A DNA stretch of 64,000 nucleotides, from contig PLDA01000004.1 of the NCBI GenBank assembly GCA_003134965.1, positions 124,001-188,000 of the forward strand, written 5' to 3'. Made by a program: the position numbers and the translations under genes. Below are positions 44,230-52,856 of the stretch, piece after piece (within the stretch, counting starts at the first letter, position 1; every line of letters starts with the position of its first letter). The notes below the pieces were generated by a model. The model saw only the letters and a program-made list of their open reading frames with translations, ran no database searches and was not told the origin of the DNA. Origin of the DNA: Vulcanimicrobium winogradskyi (GTDB lineage Bacteria > Vulcanimicrobiota > Vulcanimicrobiia > Vulcanimicrobiales > Vulcanimicrobiaceae).

Positions 44230-45429
44230 GTGCAGCGAACGAGGGCGGTCGTGACCCGGTTCGCGATCCTGCGCGACGAGCGCGTCCACGCCGTGCTCGC
44301 CGGCCTACTGGCGGTCGCGGCGCTTGGGCTGTACTCGGGCTTCCGGCCGACGGTGTTCAACAACTTCGTTTGGCTCGCGGACGCGTGGCTGCACGGGAAG
44401 CCGTACCTGCCGCATTTTCCGGGCGACTACATCGACGCGATTCCGTATCACGGTCGCGCCTACGTCTACCAGGCGCCGTTCCCCGCCGTGCTGATGCTTC
44501 CGTTCGTCGCGATCTGGGGGCTCGGCGCGAACGAGACCGCGGTTTCGATCGCGCTCGCCGGCCTTGGCGTCGCGGCGGGGTACCGCGTCGCGCGGCTGAT
44601 CGGCGTCTCGCGCCGGTGGGCCGCGCTCCTCTGTGCGTTCCTGCTCTTCGGAACGAGCTATGCGTACTGCGCGGCATCCGGGGATGTGTGGTTCATCGCG
44701 CACTCAGGCTCGGTCGCGTTCACCATGCTCGCACTGGCGGAGATGTTCGGTGCACGCGTTCCGTGGCGCGTCGCGCTCTGGGCGCTCTGCGCCGCGTTCT
44801 GCCGGTATCCGATGGCGCTGGCCTTTCCGGCCTACGCGATCGCGCTCTGGCCGCAGGTTCGCGAGGCTCCCCGGCGGCTGGCCGGCGTAGCGCTGATCGG
44901 CGCGATCTTCGCGATCCCCTCGGCGCTCTACAATTACGTTCGCTGGGGAACGATCGCCGATGTCGGCTTCACGAAGTTCTACCGCACCATGGACATCGGC
45001 AAGAACGATCCGGCGCCCCCGTTCGCGCTGAAGAACCTCGCGATGCAGCTCCATTTCTACTTCGTCGAGCCGCCGCGCGTGATAGCAACGGCGCCGTATC
45101 TGATCGCCGGTCAGTTCGGGACGGCGCTCACCTATACGAGCCCGGCGCTCCTCATCGCGTTCTTCGCGCCGATCCGCGAGCGCGCCGTGCAGCTCTTGTG
45201 GTTCGCGACCGCGTGCTGCGCGATTCCGGCGCTGCTCTATTACAGCACGGGGATGGTGCAGCTGGGCGCGCGCCACGCGCTCGACGTGATCCCGTTCCTG
45301 TACGCGCTGATCGCGTTTGCGATTCGCAGCCGCCCCTCGCGCTGGTACCTGCCGCTGCTGTTCTGGTCGATCCTGTTCGGGGTCGTCGAGCTCGCGGTGT
45401 GGACGTGGGCGCCGAAGCTCCTCGGCTGA
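44230..45429 (+). CDS. Polytopic membrane protein, GT39/GT83-like
   Basis: A 399-residue protein with about ten membrane segments. The first extracytoplasmic loop has FVWLADAWLHGKPYLP and PYHGRAYVYQAPFPAVLM. This placement resembles ArnT/PMT-type glycosyltransferases that use lipid-linked sugars, although the acidic D-E motif is not obvious (FNNFVWLADAW, GDYIDA). YYSTGMVQLGARHALDVIPFLYAL near the C-terminus matches the same superfamily. Substrate unknown. The GTG at 44230 is supported by AGGAG just upstream. Confidence 0.75.
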   Translation: MQRTRAVVTRFAILRDERVHAVLAGLLAVAALGLYSGFRPTVFNNFVWLADAWLHGKPYLPHFPGDYIDAIPYHGRAYVYQAPFPAVLMLPFVAIWGLGANETAVSIALAGLGVAAGYRVARLIGVSRRWAALLCAFLLFGTSYAYCAASGDVWFIAHSGSVAFTMLALAEMFGARVPWRVALWALCAAFCRYPMALAFPAYAIALWPQVREAPRRLAGVALIGAIFAIPSALYNYVRWGTIADVGFTKFYRTMDIGKNDPAPPFALKNLAMQLHFYFVEPPRVIATAPYLIAGQFGTALTYTSPALLIAFFAPIRERAVQLLWFATACCAIPALLYYSTGMVQLGARHALDVIPFLYALIAFAIRSRPSRWYLPLLFWSILFGVVELAVWTWAPKLLG

Positions 45430-45492
45430 GGCCACAAGCGGGCGGTGGGAAAGGTGCGGGTGAAACGTGCCGCGCGCCGTAGCACCACCGCG

Positions 45493-45996
45493 ATGGCCAC
45501 CTACACCAAGCCCTCGGGCGACGAGCTGAGCACCCTTGCCGACGAGGCGAAGACCGCTCGCGCCCACATCTCGACCCCCAAGGGCGATATCGTCCTGACC
45601 TTCTATCCCGACGACGCGCCGCAGCACAGCGCCGCGTTCATCAAGCTGGCGCGCGCCGGCTTCTACGACGGTCTCAAGTTCCACCGCTACGAGCCCGGGT
45701 TCGTGATCCAAGGCGGCGATCCGAGCGGGAACGGGACGGGCGGACCCGGCTACAACCTCGACGCGGAGTTCAACGAGCGCCCTCACATCAAAGGCACCCT
45801 CGCGATGGCGCGCTCCTCGAACCCGAACTCCGCCGGCTCGCAGTTCTACATCTGCCTCGACGATGCACCGTTCCTCAACCGTCAGTACACCGTGTTCGGC
45901 CACGTCGTCGAAGGGCAGAAGGTCGTCGACGAGATCCGTGCCGGCGACGTGATGACGACGGTGACGATCGAGGACGCCCAAGAGGACAAAGGCTGA
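45493..45996 (+). CDS. Cyclophilin-type peptidyl-prolyl cis-trans isomerase
   Basis: A 167-residue cytoplasmic cyclophilin (no signal peptide) that catalyses proline isomerisation during protein folding. Signature residues include FYDGLKFHRYEPGFVIQGGDP, LAMARSSNPNSAGSQFYICL and the closing YTVFGHVVEG. The length is typical of short bacterial forms. The ATG at 45493 is used; in-frame GTGs at 45445, 45454 and 45460 could add a basic extension, with AAAGG near 45450. Confidence 0.92.
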   Translation: MATYTKPSGDELSTLADEAKTARAHISTPKGDIVLTFYPDDAPQHSAAFIKLARAGFYDGLKFHRYEPGFVIQGGDPSGNGTGGPGYNLDAEFNERPHIKGTLAMARSSNPNSAGSQFYICLDDAPFLNRQYTVFGHVVEGQKVVDEIRAGDVMTTVTIEDAQEDKG

Positions 45997-46022
45997 ACCT
46001 CCCGCACCTCGACGAGACGGAG

Positions 46023-46940
46023 GTGGAGCGCCGCCTCGCCACGCTCGACCTGCCGGCGCTGATGCGCGACACGCTGCGCGCTGCGGCGAGCGGTCACGGC
46101 GGCGGCCCGGTGCGCGCCGCGTTCACCACGCCGAGCGCGACGTGGTTCGGCGCGATGCCCGCCTGGGCCGGCGGGGCGCGGCCCGCGCTCGGTGCGAAGC
46201 TCGTCGTCGCGGTCCCGGCGAACGCGGCGCGCGGACTGCCGACGCATCGCGCCGTCGTCGTGCTGTTCGATCCGGAGACCGGCGCGCCGTCGGCGTGGAT
46301 CGAGGCCGAGGCACTGACTCGCGAGCGTACCGCCGCGGTTTCGGTCGTCGCGACGGAGGCGCTCGCGCGGCGTCCGCGCGGCGCGCACGCGATCCTCGGC
46401 GCCGGCGCGCAGGGTCGCGCGCATCTCGACGCCTTCGTACGCGCCGGAATGGTGGAGCGGCTCGCGGTGTGGTCGCGCAACCGCGCGCACGCCGAAGCGT
46501 TGGCGGAGGCTGCGCGGGCGCGTGGGGTGGAGACCAACGTCGCGAATTCCACCGGCGCCGCGCTGCGCGGGGCCGACGTCATCACCACGTGCACGGCGAG
46601 CGCGGATCCGCTTTTCGACCCGGCGTCGGTCGCCGAGGGCGCGCACGTCAACGCGGTCGGCGCGTGCGTCGCGGAGAAGCGCGAGCTTCCGGGGCGCCTC
46701 GTCGGCGCGGCGGCGCTGGTCGTCGACGACGTGCTTGCGGCGCGTGCCGAAGCCGGCGATGTCATCCTCGCGGTCGCGGACGGGGAAGCGTCGTGGGAGG
46801 GTGTCGTCTCGCTGGGCGCGATCCTCGCGCGGCGCGCCGAGCCTCGCGCCGGGTCCGTTTCGGTGTTCGTCTCGCTCGGGCTCGGAGTCGAAGACGTCGC
46901 CGCCGCGGCCGCGATCGCGAACGCGTCGCGGGCGCGCTAG
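46023..46940 (+). CDS. Ornithine cyclodeaminase/mu-crystallin family protein
   Basis: A 305-residue NAD(P)-binding enzyme. It has LGAKLVVAVPANAARGLPTH, the family stretch VVVLFDPETGAPSAWIEAEALTRERTAA, the Rossmann motif AILGAGAQGRAHLDAF and ADVITTCTASADPLF. Members include ornithine cyclodeaminase, alanine dehydrogenase and ketimine reductase, so the substrate is uncertain. The canonical GTG at 46023 has no useful spacing to a ribosome site. AGAGGA at 45981-45986 lies 6 nt before an in-frame CTG (45993) that would add the expected N-terminal ten residues, so a CTG start is possible. Confidence 0.85.
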   Translation: MERRLATLDLPALMRDTLRAAASGHGGGPVRAAFTTPSATWFGAMPAWAGGARPALGAKLVVAVPANAARGLPTHRAVVVLFDPETGAPSAWIEAEALTRERTAAVSVVATEALARRPRGAHAILGAGAQGRAHLDAFVRAGMVERLAVWSRNRAHAEALAEAARARGVETNVANSTGAALRGADVITTCTASADPLFDPASVAEGAHVNAVGACVAEKRELPGRLVGAAALVVDDVLAARAEAGDVILAVADGEASWEGVVSLGAILARRAEPRAGSVSVFVSLGLGVEDVAAAAAIANASRAR

Positions 46941-47497
46941 TTTGGATTCAGCAGGCCGTCCACGGCCGACAAGAGCGGTCCGATCACGATGATCGCAAGC
47001 GAAGCGATGAGCGTCGCGAGGTCGCTTTGCCAGAACATCTCCTTGGTGGCGTCCGGTTTGACGGCGAACGCCCAGATCGTAAACGCCACGACCGTCAAGG
47101 TGATACGCCACGCGGGGATCAGCCTCCAATTCGGGATCGTTCCGTGCGTTTGCTGATACGACTGAGCGAATTGGATGTAGAAAAAGACGATCGTGAGCAC
47201 GAGGGCGAAGCCGAACCAGGCCCAGAGCCACTCCGGATGGTCTTTGATCGCGCCTTGCGCCGTGAGCGCGGTCACCACGACGACGTACATCGCCACGATG
47301 TCGGCGGGGACAAGCTTGACGACCGTGCCGAGCGCGCTCGTCACGGTGCTGGGGGCGACGGCGACGGTTGTCGGCGGTACCTGCGGCGTCGGTCCCGTGA
47401 AGGCTGCACCACCGGGAACCGCGCCGGGCCCCACGCCGGGCGCAACGCCGGCCTTGCGGTTCGCGGAATCGATCGCTAGCGACGCTGTGCTGCTCAT
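46937..47497 (-). CDS. Membrane protein of unknown function
   Basis: A 186-residue protein with a Gly/Pro/Ala-rich N-terminal region (residues 15-45), then four predicted membrane segments (about 60-82, 90-110, 128-146 and 158-175). No family is recognised. The N-terminal disordered stretch and lack of a signal peptide suggest it is an integral inner-membrane protein. It ends 4 nt into the convergent cyclodeaminase-like gene and starts close to, and divergent from, the MFS transporter gene. Confidence 0.65.
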   Translation of the reverse strand: MSSTASLAIDSANRKAGVAPGVGPGAVPGGAAFTGPTPQVPPTTVAVAPSTVTSALGTVVKLVPADIVAMYVVVVTALTAQGAIKDHPEWLWAWFGFALVLTIVFFYIQFAQSYQQTHGTIPNWRLIPAWRITLTVVAFTIWAFAVKPDATKEMFWQSDLATLIASLAIIVIGPLLSAVDGLLNPN

Positions 47498-47524
47498 ATT
47501 CGATCACCCCTTGCTTTTAGCAAC

Positions 47525-48772
47525 ATGTCGAGGCCGCGCGTGGACGCCCGGCTCGGATTGGTTGCTTTTCTTGCCCTCCGTTCGAACCCTTTGCCGTCCG
47601 TGACGCGCTCGCCGTCGCTCGTGCGCGTCGTGTTGCTGTGGCTGGCGGGGATCGATCTGCGCCTGACGCTGCTCGCAGTGCCCCCGGTGATCCCGCTGAT
47701 CCACCGGGATCTGCATCTGAACGAGTCGGGGATCGCGGCGCTCTCGAACTTGCCGGTGCTGGTGCTGGCGGGCTCGTCGATGTTCGGTGCGCTGCTCACC
47801 GCGCGGCTCGGCGCGCGCCGCGCGCTGATCGTCGGGTTGTGGACGATCGCCATCTCCGCGGCGCTACGCGGCGTCGGTCCGTCGATTCCGATGCTGTTCG
47901 CGATGACGCTAGTGATGGGCGCCGGGATCGCGCTGATTCAGCCCGCGTTCCCGACGCTCGCCCGCTCGTGGTTCCCCGATAGGATCGCATTCGGCACGGG
48001 AATCTGGGCGAACGGGCTCCTGTGCGGCGAGGCGATCAGCGCATCGCTCACGCTGCCGTTCCTGCTCCCGCTCGTCGGCGGTTCGTGGGAGCGCAGCTTC
48101 GTCGCCTGGAGCGTACCGGTCGTCGTGACCGCGCTCGCGCTCGGCGTCCTGCGCGAGCCCGATGATCGCGCACCGGCCGCGAACGGCGCGTGGCTACCGG
48201 ATTTTCGCGACCGGCGCGTGTGGCTGCTGGGCACGTATCAATCGGCCGCGAGCATGACGTACTTCGGCGCGAACACGTTCCTGCCGGATTTCCTTCACGC
48301 GACGGGTCAAGCGAATCTCGTCGGGGCCGCGCTCGCGGCGCTCAACATCGGCCAGATCCCGGCCTCGCTCGCGGTCGGCTTCATCCCGCTGCGGATACTC
48401 GGCCGGCGCTCGACCTCGCTGCTCGTCGCCGTGCTCATCCTCGCCGCGCTGGCGGGCGTGCTCGCGTTCGGCGGCGCGGTCGTGGTCGCTGCCGCGGCGC
48501 TGCTCGGCCTGTGCGGCGCCTACATCCTCACGCTCAGCTTTGCGTTGCCGGCGCTCTTCGCACCGCCGCACGAGATCGCGCGGCTGGCGGCGGGGACGTT
48601 CACGCTGGGCTACACGATCTCGTTCTTCACCTCGCTGCTCTCCGGGGCTGCCTGGGATGCGACGCACGCGCCCGCAGCGGCGTTCCTCCCGATGATCGCG
48701 GGTGCGGTGATCGTCGCGGTGCTCGGCCCACGCCTCGGCGCGATCGCGGCCGACGCCCGCGCTACTCTTTGA
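47525..48772 (+). CDS. MFS transporter, CynX/NimT-like
   Basis: A 415-residue transporter with about 12 membrane segments. The MFS loop motif is FGALLTARLGARRALIVG. The sequence after the first helix (AVPPVIPLIHRDLHLNESGIAALSNLPVL) is typical of the CynX/NimT group, which includes cyanate and 2-nitroimidazole transporters. The substrate cannot be inferred. The ATG at 47525 gives a 30-residue N-terminal tail; a GTG near 47599 would remove it. It overlaps the convergent small gene by 11 nt. Confidence 0.87.
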   Translation: MSRPRVDARLGLVAFLALRSNPLPSVTRSPSLVRVVLLWLAGIDLRLTLLAVPPVIPLIHRDLHLNESGIAALSNLPVLVLAGSSMFGALLTARLGARRALIVGLWTIAISAALRGVGPSIPMLFAMTLVMGAGIALIQPAFPTLARSWFPDRIAFGTGIWANGLLCGEAISASLTLPFLLPLVGGSWERSFVAWSVPVVVTALALGVLREPDDRAPAANGAWLPDFRDRRVWLLGTYQSAASMTYFGANTFLPDFLHATGQANLVGAALAALNIGQIPASLAVGFIPLRILGRRSTSLLVAVLILAALAGVLAFGGAVVVAAAALLGLCGAYILTLSFALPALFAPPHEIARLAAGTFTLGYTISFFTSLLSGAAWDATHAPAAAFLPMIAGAVIVAVLGPRLGAIAADARATL

Positions 48773-48989
48773 CGGCGGTCGCCAAGAGGCTCGTGCGCGG
48801 GTTCCACTGGAACTGGCTTTGCACGAGCTGCATGCCGACGATCGCCGTCGCACCGAGCGCTTGGGCGTTGTGGCGCAAGATCTCGAGGCATTCGTCGTAC
48901 GAGCTCTCGTTGACGCCTTCGACGCTTGCGTAGACGACCCCGAGTTCCGTCGCGCCGGCCGCGAGGTTCGGAAGTGTGCTGACTCGCAT
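48762..48989 (-). CDS. Small YbjQ-like (UPF0145) protein
   Basis: A 75-residue protein. The C-terminal ECLEILRHNAQALGATAIVGMQL matches the helix-strand pattern of YbjQ/heavy-metal-binding-like proteins, which form pentamers and are of unclear function. The N-terminal part is short compared with the usual ~105 residues. AGGA lies just upstream of the ATG. It is 6 nt downstream of the DUF4239 gene, so the two are co-transcribed. Confidence 0.6.
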   Translation of the reverse strand: MRVSTLPNLAAGATELGVVYASVEGVNESSYDECLEILRHNAQALGATAIVGMQLVQSQFQWNPRTSLLATAVKE

Positions 48990-48995
48990 CGTTTC

Positions 48996-49769
48996 CTAGT
49001 TTCCTTTGTCGACGGATGCGTAGACGCTCAGGGAGTGTTCGAACGGTCCCGGGTCGAGCGCGAGCGGCCCGACGAACGGCCTCGCGAGCACGAGCGTCAC
49101 GAACAGCAGCATGCCGATCATCGCTGCCAGTATGCCCGACATCGCGACGTGCGGCCAGATGGAATCCATGTAGAGCAGGGTCGTCATGCCGAGCACGATG
49201 ACCGCGCCGGTACCCAGACCGAGCCACAGTATCCACGGCAGATCCTCGCCCGCCTGCAGCGTGCGCCTATTGCGGTCTGCCGTCACCACCGAGAAGTCGC
49301 GCAGAAACTGCTGGTTGATGGCGGTGTTCGCTTCGCCTGCCGGCATGGTGGAGAACTCGCGGTAGATCTGCGCGATCTGCCGGCGCGCATCCGGGCTCGC
49401 GCCGCCAGTCGCTGCTTGGATCGCCCACTCTTTGTTGACGACCGCTTCCGTATACGCGCGGACGTGTTCGCGCATCGTCGCGCGCTCTTCAGCCGGCATC
49501 CCGTTCGTCTGACGGTACAGCGTGGTGAGCGTCGACGCTTCCTCGCCGGCGTTGGCCTTCGCAGCGCCATAGCTTTCCCACACGACGATGACGAGAAATC
49601 CGAGCAGCACCGCGTAGATCGTGCCGGCGGTGAGGAACAGGGGCACCAGTACGTCATTGTGCCCTTCCTTGACTTTACCGTGCATCGCCCGGCGCACCGT
49701 GATCGTGCCGATGGCGGCGAACGCGATCGGCAGCACGATGACGAGAAACGCGAGCGAGGTGGTGTTCAT
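48996..49769 (-). CDS. DUF4239 (bestrophin-like) membrane protein
   Basis: A 257-residue membrane protein. Two membrane segments near the N-terminus (about 5-22 and 45-66), a soluble helical stretch with NAGEEASTLTTLYRQTNGMPAE, and two more near residues 185-230. This pattern matches DUF4239, sometimes called bestrophin-homologue, whose function is not established. First gene of a two-gene operon with the YbjQ-like protein. The 130-bp region upstream (49770-49899) holds no gene. Confidence 0.8.
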   Translation of the reverse strand: MNTTSLAFLVIVLPIAFAAIGTITVRRAMHGKVKEGHNDVLVPLFLTAGTIYAVLLGFLVIVVWESYGAAKANAGEEASTLTTLYRQTNGMPAEERATMREHVRAYTEAVVNKEWAIQAATGGASPDARRQIAQIYREFSTMPAGEANTAINQQFLRDFSVVTADRNRRTLQAGEDLPWILWLGLGTGAVIVLGMTTLLYMDSIWPHVAMSGILAAMIGMLLFVTLVLARPFVGPLALDPGPFEHSLSVYASVDKGN

Positions 49770-49899
49770 CGTTCCTCCATGAGCTCCGCATACGTCCGCC
49801 GCACGGCGGGGCCCTGCCGCGTTCGTCAGCTCGCTGCGTTGGTGCTGCGCAGGGCGGCGTCGACGGTGCGCTCGCGCTCGGCGGCTAAAGGATGGTGCG

Positions 49900-50640
49900 T
49901 CAGGATGACGTGAGAGCGGGCAGCTCCGCTTCGAAACGCGCGCCGTACCACGCGGACAGATCGTGCAGCGCAGCGGCGCAGTCGCCGGTATAGGCCGAAT
50001 TGTGCATCAGCGCCAGCGTCCTGGGAGCCAACGCGGCGAGCGCGTCGATCGTCGGCGCGGTGCGTGCCGTGAGCGCCGTATACGGCATCTGCGTTTCGAA
50101 AGCGATCGCCGCGTCGAGGATGTCGCCGTCGGTGATCGCCGGGAAGGAGCCGCCCCGCGTGAACAGATCGCCGGCCATCAGCGTCCCGGTCGTCTCTTCG
50201 AAGAGGAGGCCGGCGTCCCAGCCATGCGGTACGTGCGGCGTGTCGATGCGGCGTACGCGCTTTCCGCCGAGCTCGAGCACCTCACCGTCGCGCAGAGCGC
50301 GCGGCGTGCGGTCGGCCTGGTCCATGATCGAGACCATGACGCCGACCGCGCCGTGCGCCACGACGGCGTCCGGAGCAGCCGCGAGAAACTGGTTCATCGC
50401 ACCGCATTCGTCGGCTTCGAAGTGCCCGAAGGTGATCCACCGCAGCCGGTCGAGCGGAACGATCGTTGCGATCGCCTCGGAGACCGACGGGAACAGGTTC
50501 CGCGGCCCCGTGTGGAAGAGCAGCGGCTCCTCCGCGTCGATCAGAAATTGGTTGAAGGTGAAGCCGCCCGGACCCGCTTCCGCGATATGGGTCGAGAGGC
50601 GATAGATCCGGTCAGCGATCTCGGTGATGCGTGTCTGCAC
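49900..50640 (-). CDS. ODP-type metallo-beta-lactamase-fold hydrolase
   Basis: A 246-residue metallo-hydrolase. The motif GHFEADECG replaces the usual HxHxDH and matches the H-x-E-x-D signature of the ODP/flavodiiron (FprA-like) branch, which binds a di-iron site. FLIDAEEPLLFHTGPRNLF at the N-terminus, DTPHVPHGWDA, AGDLFTRGG and LMHNSAY give the remaining ligands. The flavodoxin domain of true flavodiiron proteins is absent. It could be an oxygen or NO-related sensor or a standalone hydrolase. It overlaps the TetR regulator gene by 29 nt and is likely regulated with it. Confidence 0.85.
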   Translation of the reverse strand: MQTRITEIADRIYRLSTHIAEAGPGGFTFNQFLIDAEEPLLFHTGPRNLFPSVSEAIATIVPLDRLRWITFGHFEADECGAMNQFLAAAPDAVVAHGAVGVMVSIMDQADRTPRALRDGEVLELGGKRVRRIDTPHVPHGWDAGLLFEETTGTLMAGDLFTRGGSFPAITDGDILDAAIAFETQMPYTALTARTAPTIDALAALAPRTLALMHNSAYTGDCAAALHDLSAWYGARFEAELPALTSS

Positions 50641-51256
50641 GATTGTCGACTCCGATGGTTGCGATGAGGGGTGAAGGATTGCGTATCCACGCGAGCAGCA
50701 TCTCCGTCGTGACTTCGGCCGCGTCGGCGCTGCGTAGGCCGGTGTCGACGATCGATTGCCAATATGGGGCGCTGGTAAGTGCGATCGTCACGCGGACGAC
50801 CGGCTCCGAAAGGTCGAACGGCGCCAGTGCGAGCCGGACGACCGCCTCGTGGTGCTGGTGCGCGCGGGAGAGCGATTCGCCGAGCGCAGGCACGCGGTCG
50901 GCGTCCGCGTATGCGCGTCGCAGCCACGGCGCCCGGCGCTCGTAAAACGCATACCAGCGTTCGACGAGCATTCCGACGCGCGCCTCGAGCCCAACGACGC
51001 CCTCGAACAGCTGCTCGGGCGGCGGCGGGATCATCATCCGAAGGTGCGCGCCGCACGACTGAACCATGTGCTCGACCGAGGGGTAGTACCGGCTGACCGT
51101 CGCGACCGCGACGTCTGCGCGTGCCGCGATGTCGGCCGCCGTGGTCGCCGCGACCCCGCGCTCGGCGTGCAGCTCGACGATCGCGTCGAGGATGCGTTGC
51201 CGGGTCGCCGCCGCGAGCTGTGCTCGTTTGCCAAGCGTATAGGGCCTTGGAGCCAT
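50612..51256 (-). CDS. TetR/AcrR-family transcriptional regulator
   Basis: A 214-residue regulator. Residues 15-62 form the TetR helix-turn-helix (TRQRILDAIVELHAERG, TTAADIAARADVAVATVSRYY). The C-terminal part is a ligand-binding helical domain of unknown specificity. It overlaps the downstream metallo-hydrolase gene, and a palindromic candidate operator lies 15 nt upstream of its start, suggesting autorepression of the pair. Confidence 0.9.
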   Translation of the reverse strand: MAPRPYTLGKRAQLAAATRQRILDAIVELHAERGVAATTAADIAARADVAVATVSRYYPSVEHMVQSCGAHLRMMIPPPPEQLFEGVVGLEARVGMLVERWYAFYERRAPWLRRAYADADRVPALGESLSRAHQHHEAVVRLALAPFDLSEPVVRVTIALTSAPYWQSIVDTGLRSADAAEVTTEMLLAWIRNPSPLIATIGVDNRADTHHRDR

Positions 51257-51270
51257 CGCTCCTCGATTCT

Positions 51271-51297
51271 TTTAATTGATGGCTAACATCAATGAAA
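51271..51297 (-). promoter_or_regulatory. Palindromic candidate operator of the TetR-family regulator
   Basis: ATTGATG-GCTAA-CATCAAT (51275-51293) is a perfect 7-bp inverted repeat with a 5-nt centre. After one mismatch on each side the symmetry continues (TTT/AAA), giving 27 bp overall. It lies directly upstream of the TetR gene start and is AT-rich in a GC-rich setting. Nearest downstream gene on the same strand is the regulator itself. Confidence 0.7.
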
Positions 51298-51341
51298 CTC
51301 CTCGAAGGATACTCCCGTCAACAAGCGAGCGGCCGATAGGA

Positions 51342-52223
51342 TCAGCCCGTAGAGCCGGGGCCGCGCAACGCGGCGTCAACGCGGTGCGCGATCGCCGCGA
51401 TGCCGCTGTTCCCTGCTGCGTGGCCCGTCAGGCTACGCGTGAGCACGACCAGGATGTAGGGCGTGTCGCCGAACGGATCGACGATCCCGGCGTCATTACG
51501 CGTGTAGTCGATCTCGCCGGTCTTGTGGGCGCACGGTGTTCCGGCCGGCAGCCCGCGCACGATCTTGGTACGGTCCTCGTTGCCGAGCAGCACCTCGATC
51601 ATTGCGCGGCAGCTCTGCGGCGACGCGATCGTCGGAATGCCCTCGCGGGCTCCGCGCTCGATCGCGAACAGCAGCGCCGCGGTGTCGTTCGGCGACAGAT
51701 GGTTCTCGGCGCGGCGCCACGCCGGGACGACGTCGGCGAAGTGGCGCGCCAGCCGCGAGCGCGTCATCCCGGCCAGCGCCATCGTCGCGTTCACCGTGCC
51801 GATCCCGAACGCGGTCATCAGCGCGTTCGAGGCGGAGTTGTCGCTCACTTCGATCATCGCCTTGACCAGCGTGTCGATCCTCCACTCCTTGCCGGCAGGC
51901 GAGCCGGCCAGTACGTCGGAGCCGCCGATCAGATCGGACGCGCGCGTTTTCACGATGTCGCCGGGCTTCGCGGTGCCGGCGTCGTACGCGCGGTAGACGG
52001 TCGCCAGGATCGCGAGCTTGATCACCGACGCGGACGGGAACTGCTCGTCTGCGCGCACGGAAAGGACCGGAGGCCCGTCGCCCATCGTGCGGGCCACGAC
52101 GCCGGTGACGCCGGGGATGCGCGCTACCAGATCGTCGACATCGAGCCCGGGCGCGCCGGACGCCCGCCACGGCGGTAGGCAGGCCGCGGCCAGCACGCCG
52201 CCGGCGAACGAAGCGCGCCTCAT
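51342..52223 (-). CDS. Exported serine hydrolase, class A beta-lactamase-like
   Basis: A 293-residue exported protein (signal peptide to about residue 23). It contains the three penicilloyl-enzyme motifs: SASVIK (S-x-x-K), SDNSASN (S-D-N) and HKTGEI (K-T-G). The omega-loop ExxLN of true class A enzymes is not clear (ENHLSPND stands nearby), so antibiotic hydrolysis is uncertain; a related serine peptidase/esterase role is possible. It overlaps the upstream amidase-like gene by 4 nt, so both are made together. Confidence 0.82.
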   Translation of the reverse strand: MRRASFAGGVLAAACLPPWRASGAPGLDVDDLVARIPGVTGVVARTMGDGPPVLSVRADEQFPSASVIKLAILATVYRAYDAGTAKPGDIVKTRASDLIGGSDVLAGSPAGKEWRIDTLVKAMIEVSDNSASNALMTAFGIGTVNATMALAGMTRSRLARHFADVVPAWRRAENHLSPNDTAALLFAIERGAREGIPTIASPQSCRAMIEVLLGNEDRTKIVRGLPAGTPCAHKTGEIDYTRNDAGIVDPFGDTPYILVVLTRSLTGHAAGNSGIAAIAHRVDAALRGPGSTG

Positions 52224-52834
52224 CGCGGAACCTGTTCCATCAGAAACGCGGCGAGGAGAGCGCCCATCTCGTGCAAGCGCGGCGCCATCCAGGCGAACTG
52301 CGCCGGGCAGGTCATCTCACCGAACTCGATCAGCATCTTCTGCGGTGCGTCGACCTTGCGAAAGCCGTAGTACCCGTGCTCGTTCTTGGTGAAGTTCTCG
52401 CCGACGAAGCGGTACGGAAACCAGGCCCGGTAACGACCCTCCCACGCATCGACGAACGCGCGGCTCGTCGTGGCGGGGAACCCGACCGACGCTCCGCTCG
52501 CGCACGGCGCAGCGCCGTCGAAGTGCAGGAACACGGCGGCTCGGACGGTGTCGCTCCCATCATAGTCGGCCGGCCTGCGGAGCACCGCGTAACCGCGGTC
52601 GCGCAGAACGCGCGTCGTAACGTCGGCAACCTGCGCGGTCCACTCGCGCTCGCGCGCGCCGTTCGCGCCGGTTCCGAGATTGCACGCTTTCACGTGGTGC
52701 ACCGCGCAGCTCGCGGGCCGGCCTTCGTGTCCGGCCTGCACGAGAATGTCGCCGGCCTCGGCGGCTGCCGCGGAGGGAGCGGCGAGTACCAGCAGTGCGA
52801 GCAGCGGAGCGGAAAATGAGGGAAGCCGGATCAC
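52220..52834 (-). CDS. Exported N-acetylmuramoyl-L-alanine amidase-like protein (Amidase_3 fold)
   Basis: A 204-residue exported protein. The signal peptide ends near AEAGD (residue 27). The zinc ligands of Amidase_3 enzymes are visible: His in LVQAGHEGRP, Glu in GAREREWT, His in FLHFDGA, and the catalytic Glu in MLIEFGEM. It is predicted to cleave the bond between muramic acid and the stem peptide. It is translationally coupled to the beta-lactamase-like gene, which points to a joint role in envelope or peptidoglycan processing. Confidence 0.75.
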   Translation of the reverse strand: MIRLPSFSAPLLALLVLAAPSAAAAEAGDILVQAGHEGRPASCAVHHVKACNLGTGANGAREREWTAQVADVTTRVLRDRGYAVLRRPADYDGSDTVRAAVFLHFDGAAPCASGASVGFPATTSRAFVDAWEGRYRAWFPYRFVGENFTKNEHGYYGFRKVDAPQKMLIEFGEMTCPAQFAWMAPRLHEMGALLAAFLMEQVPR

Positions 52835-52856
52835 CCGGCCATAATGCCCGGCTCCG

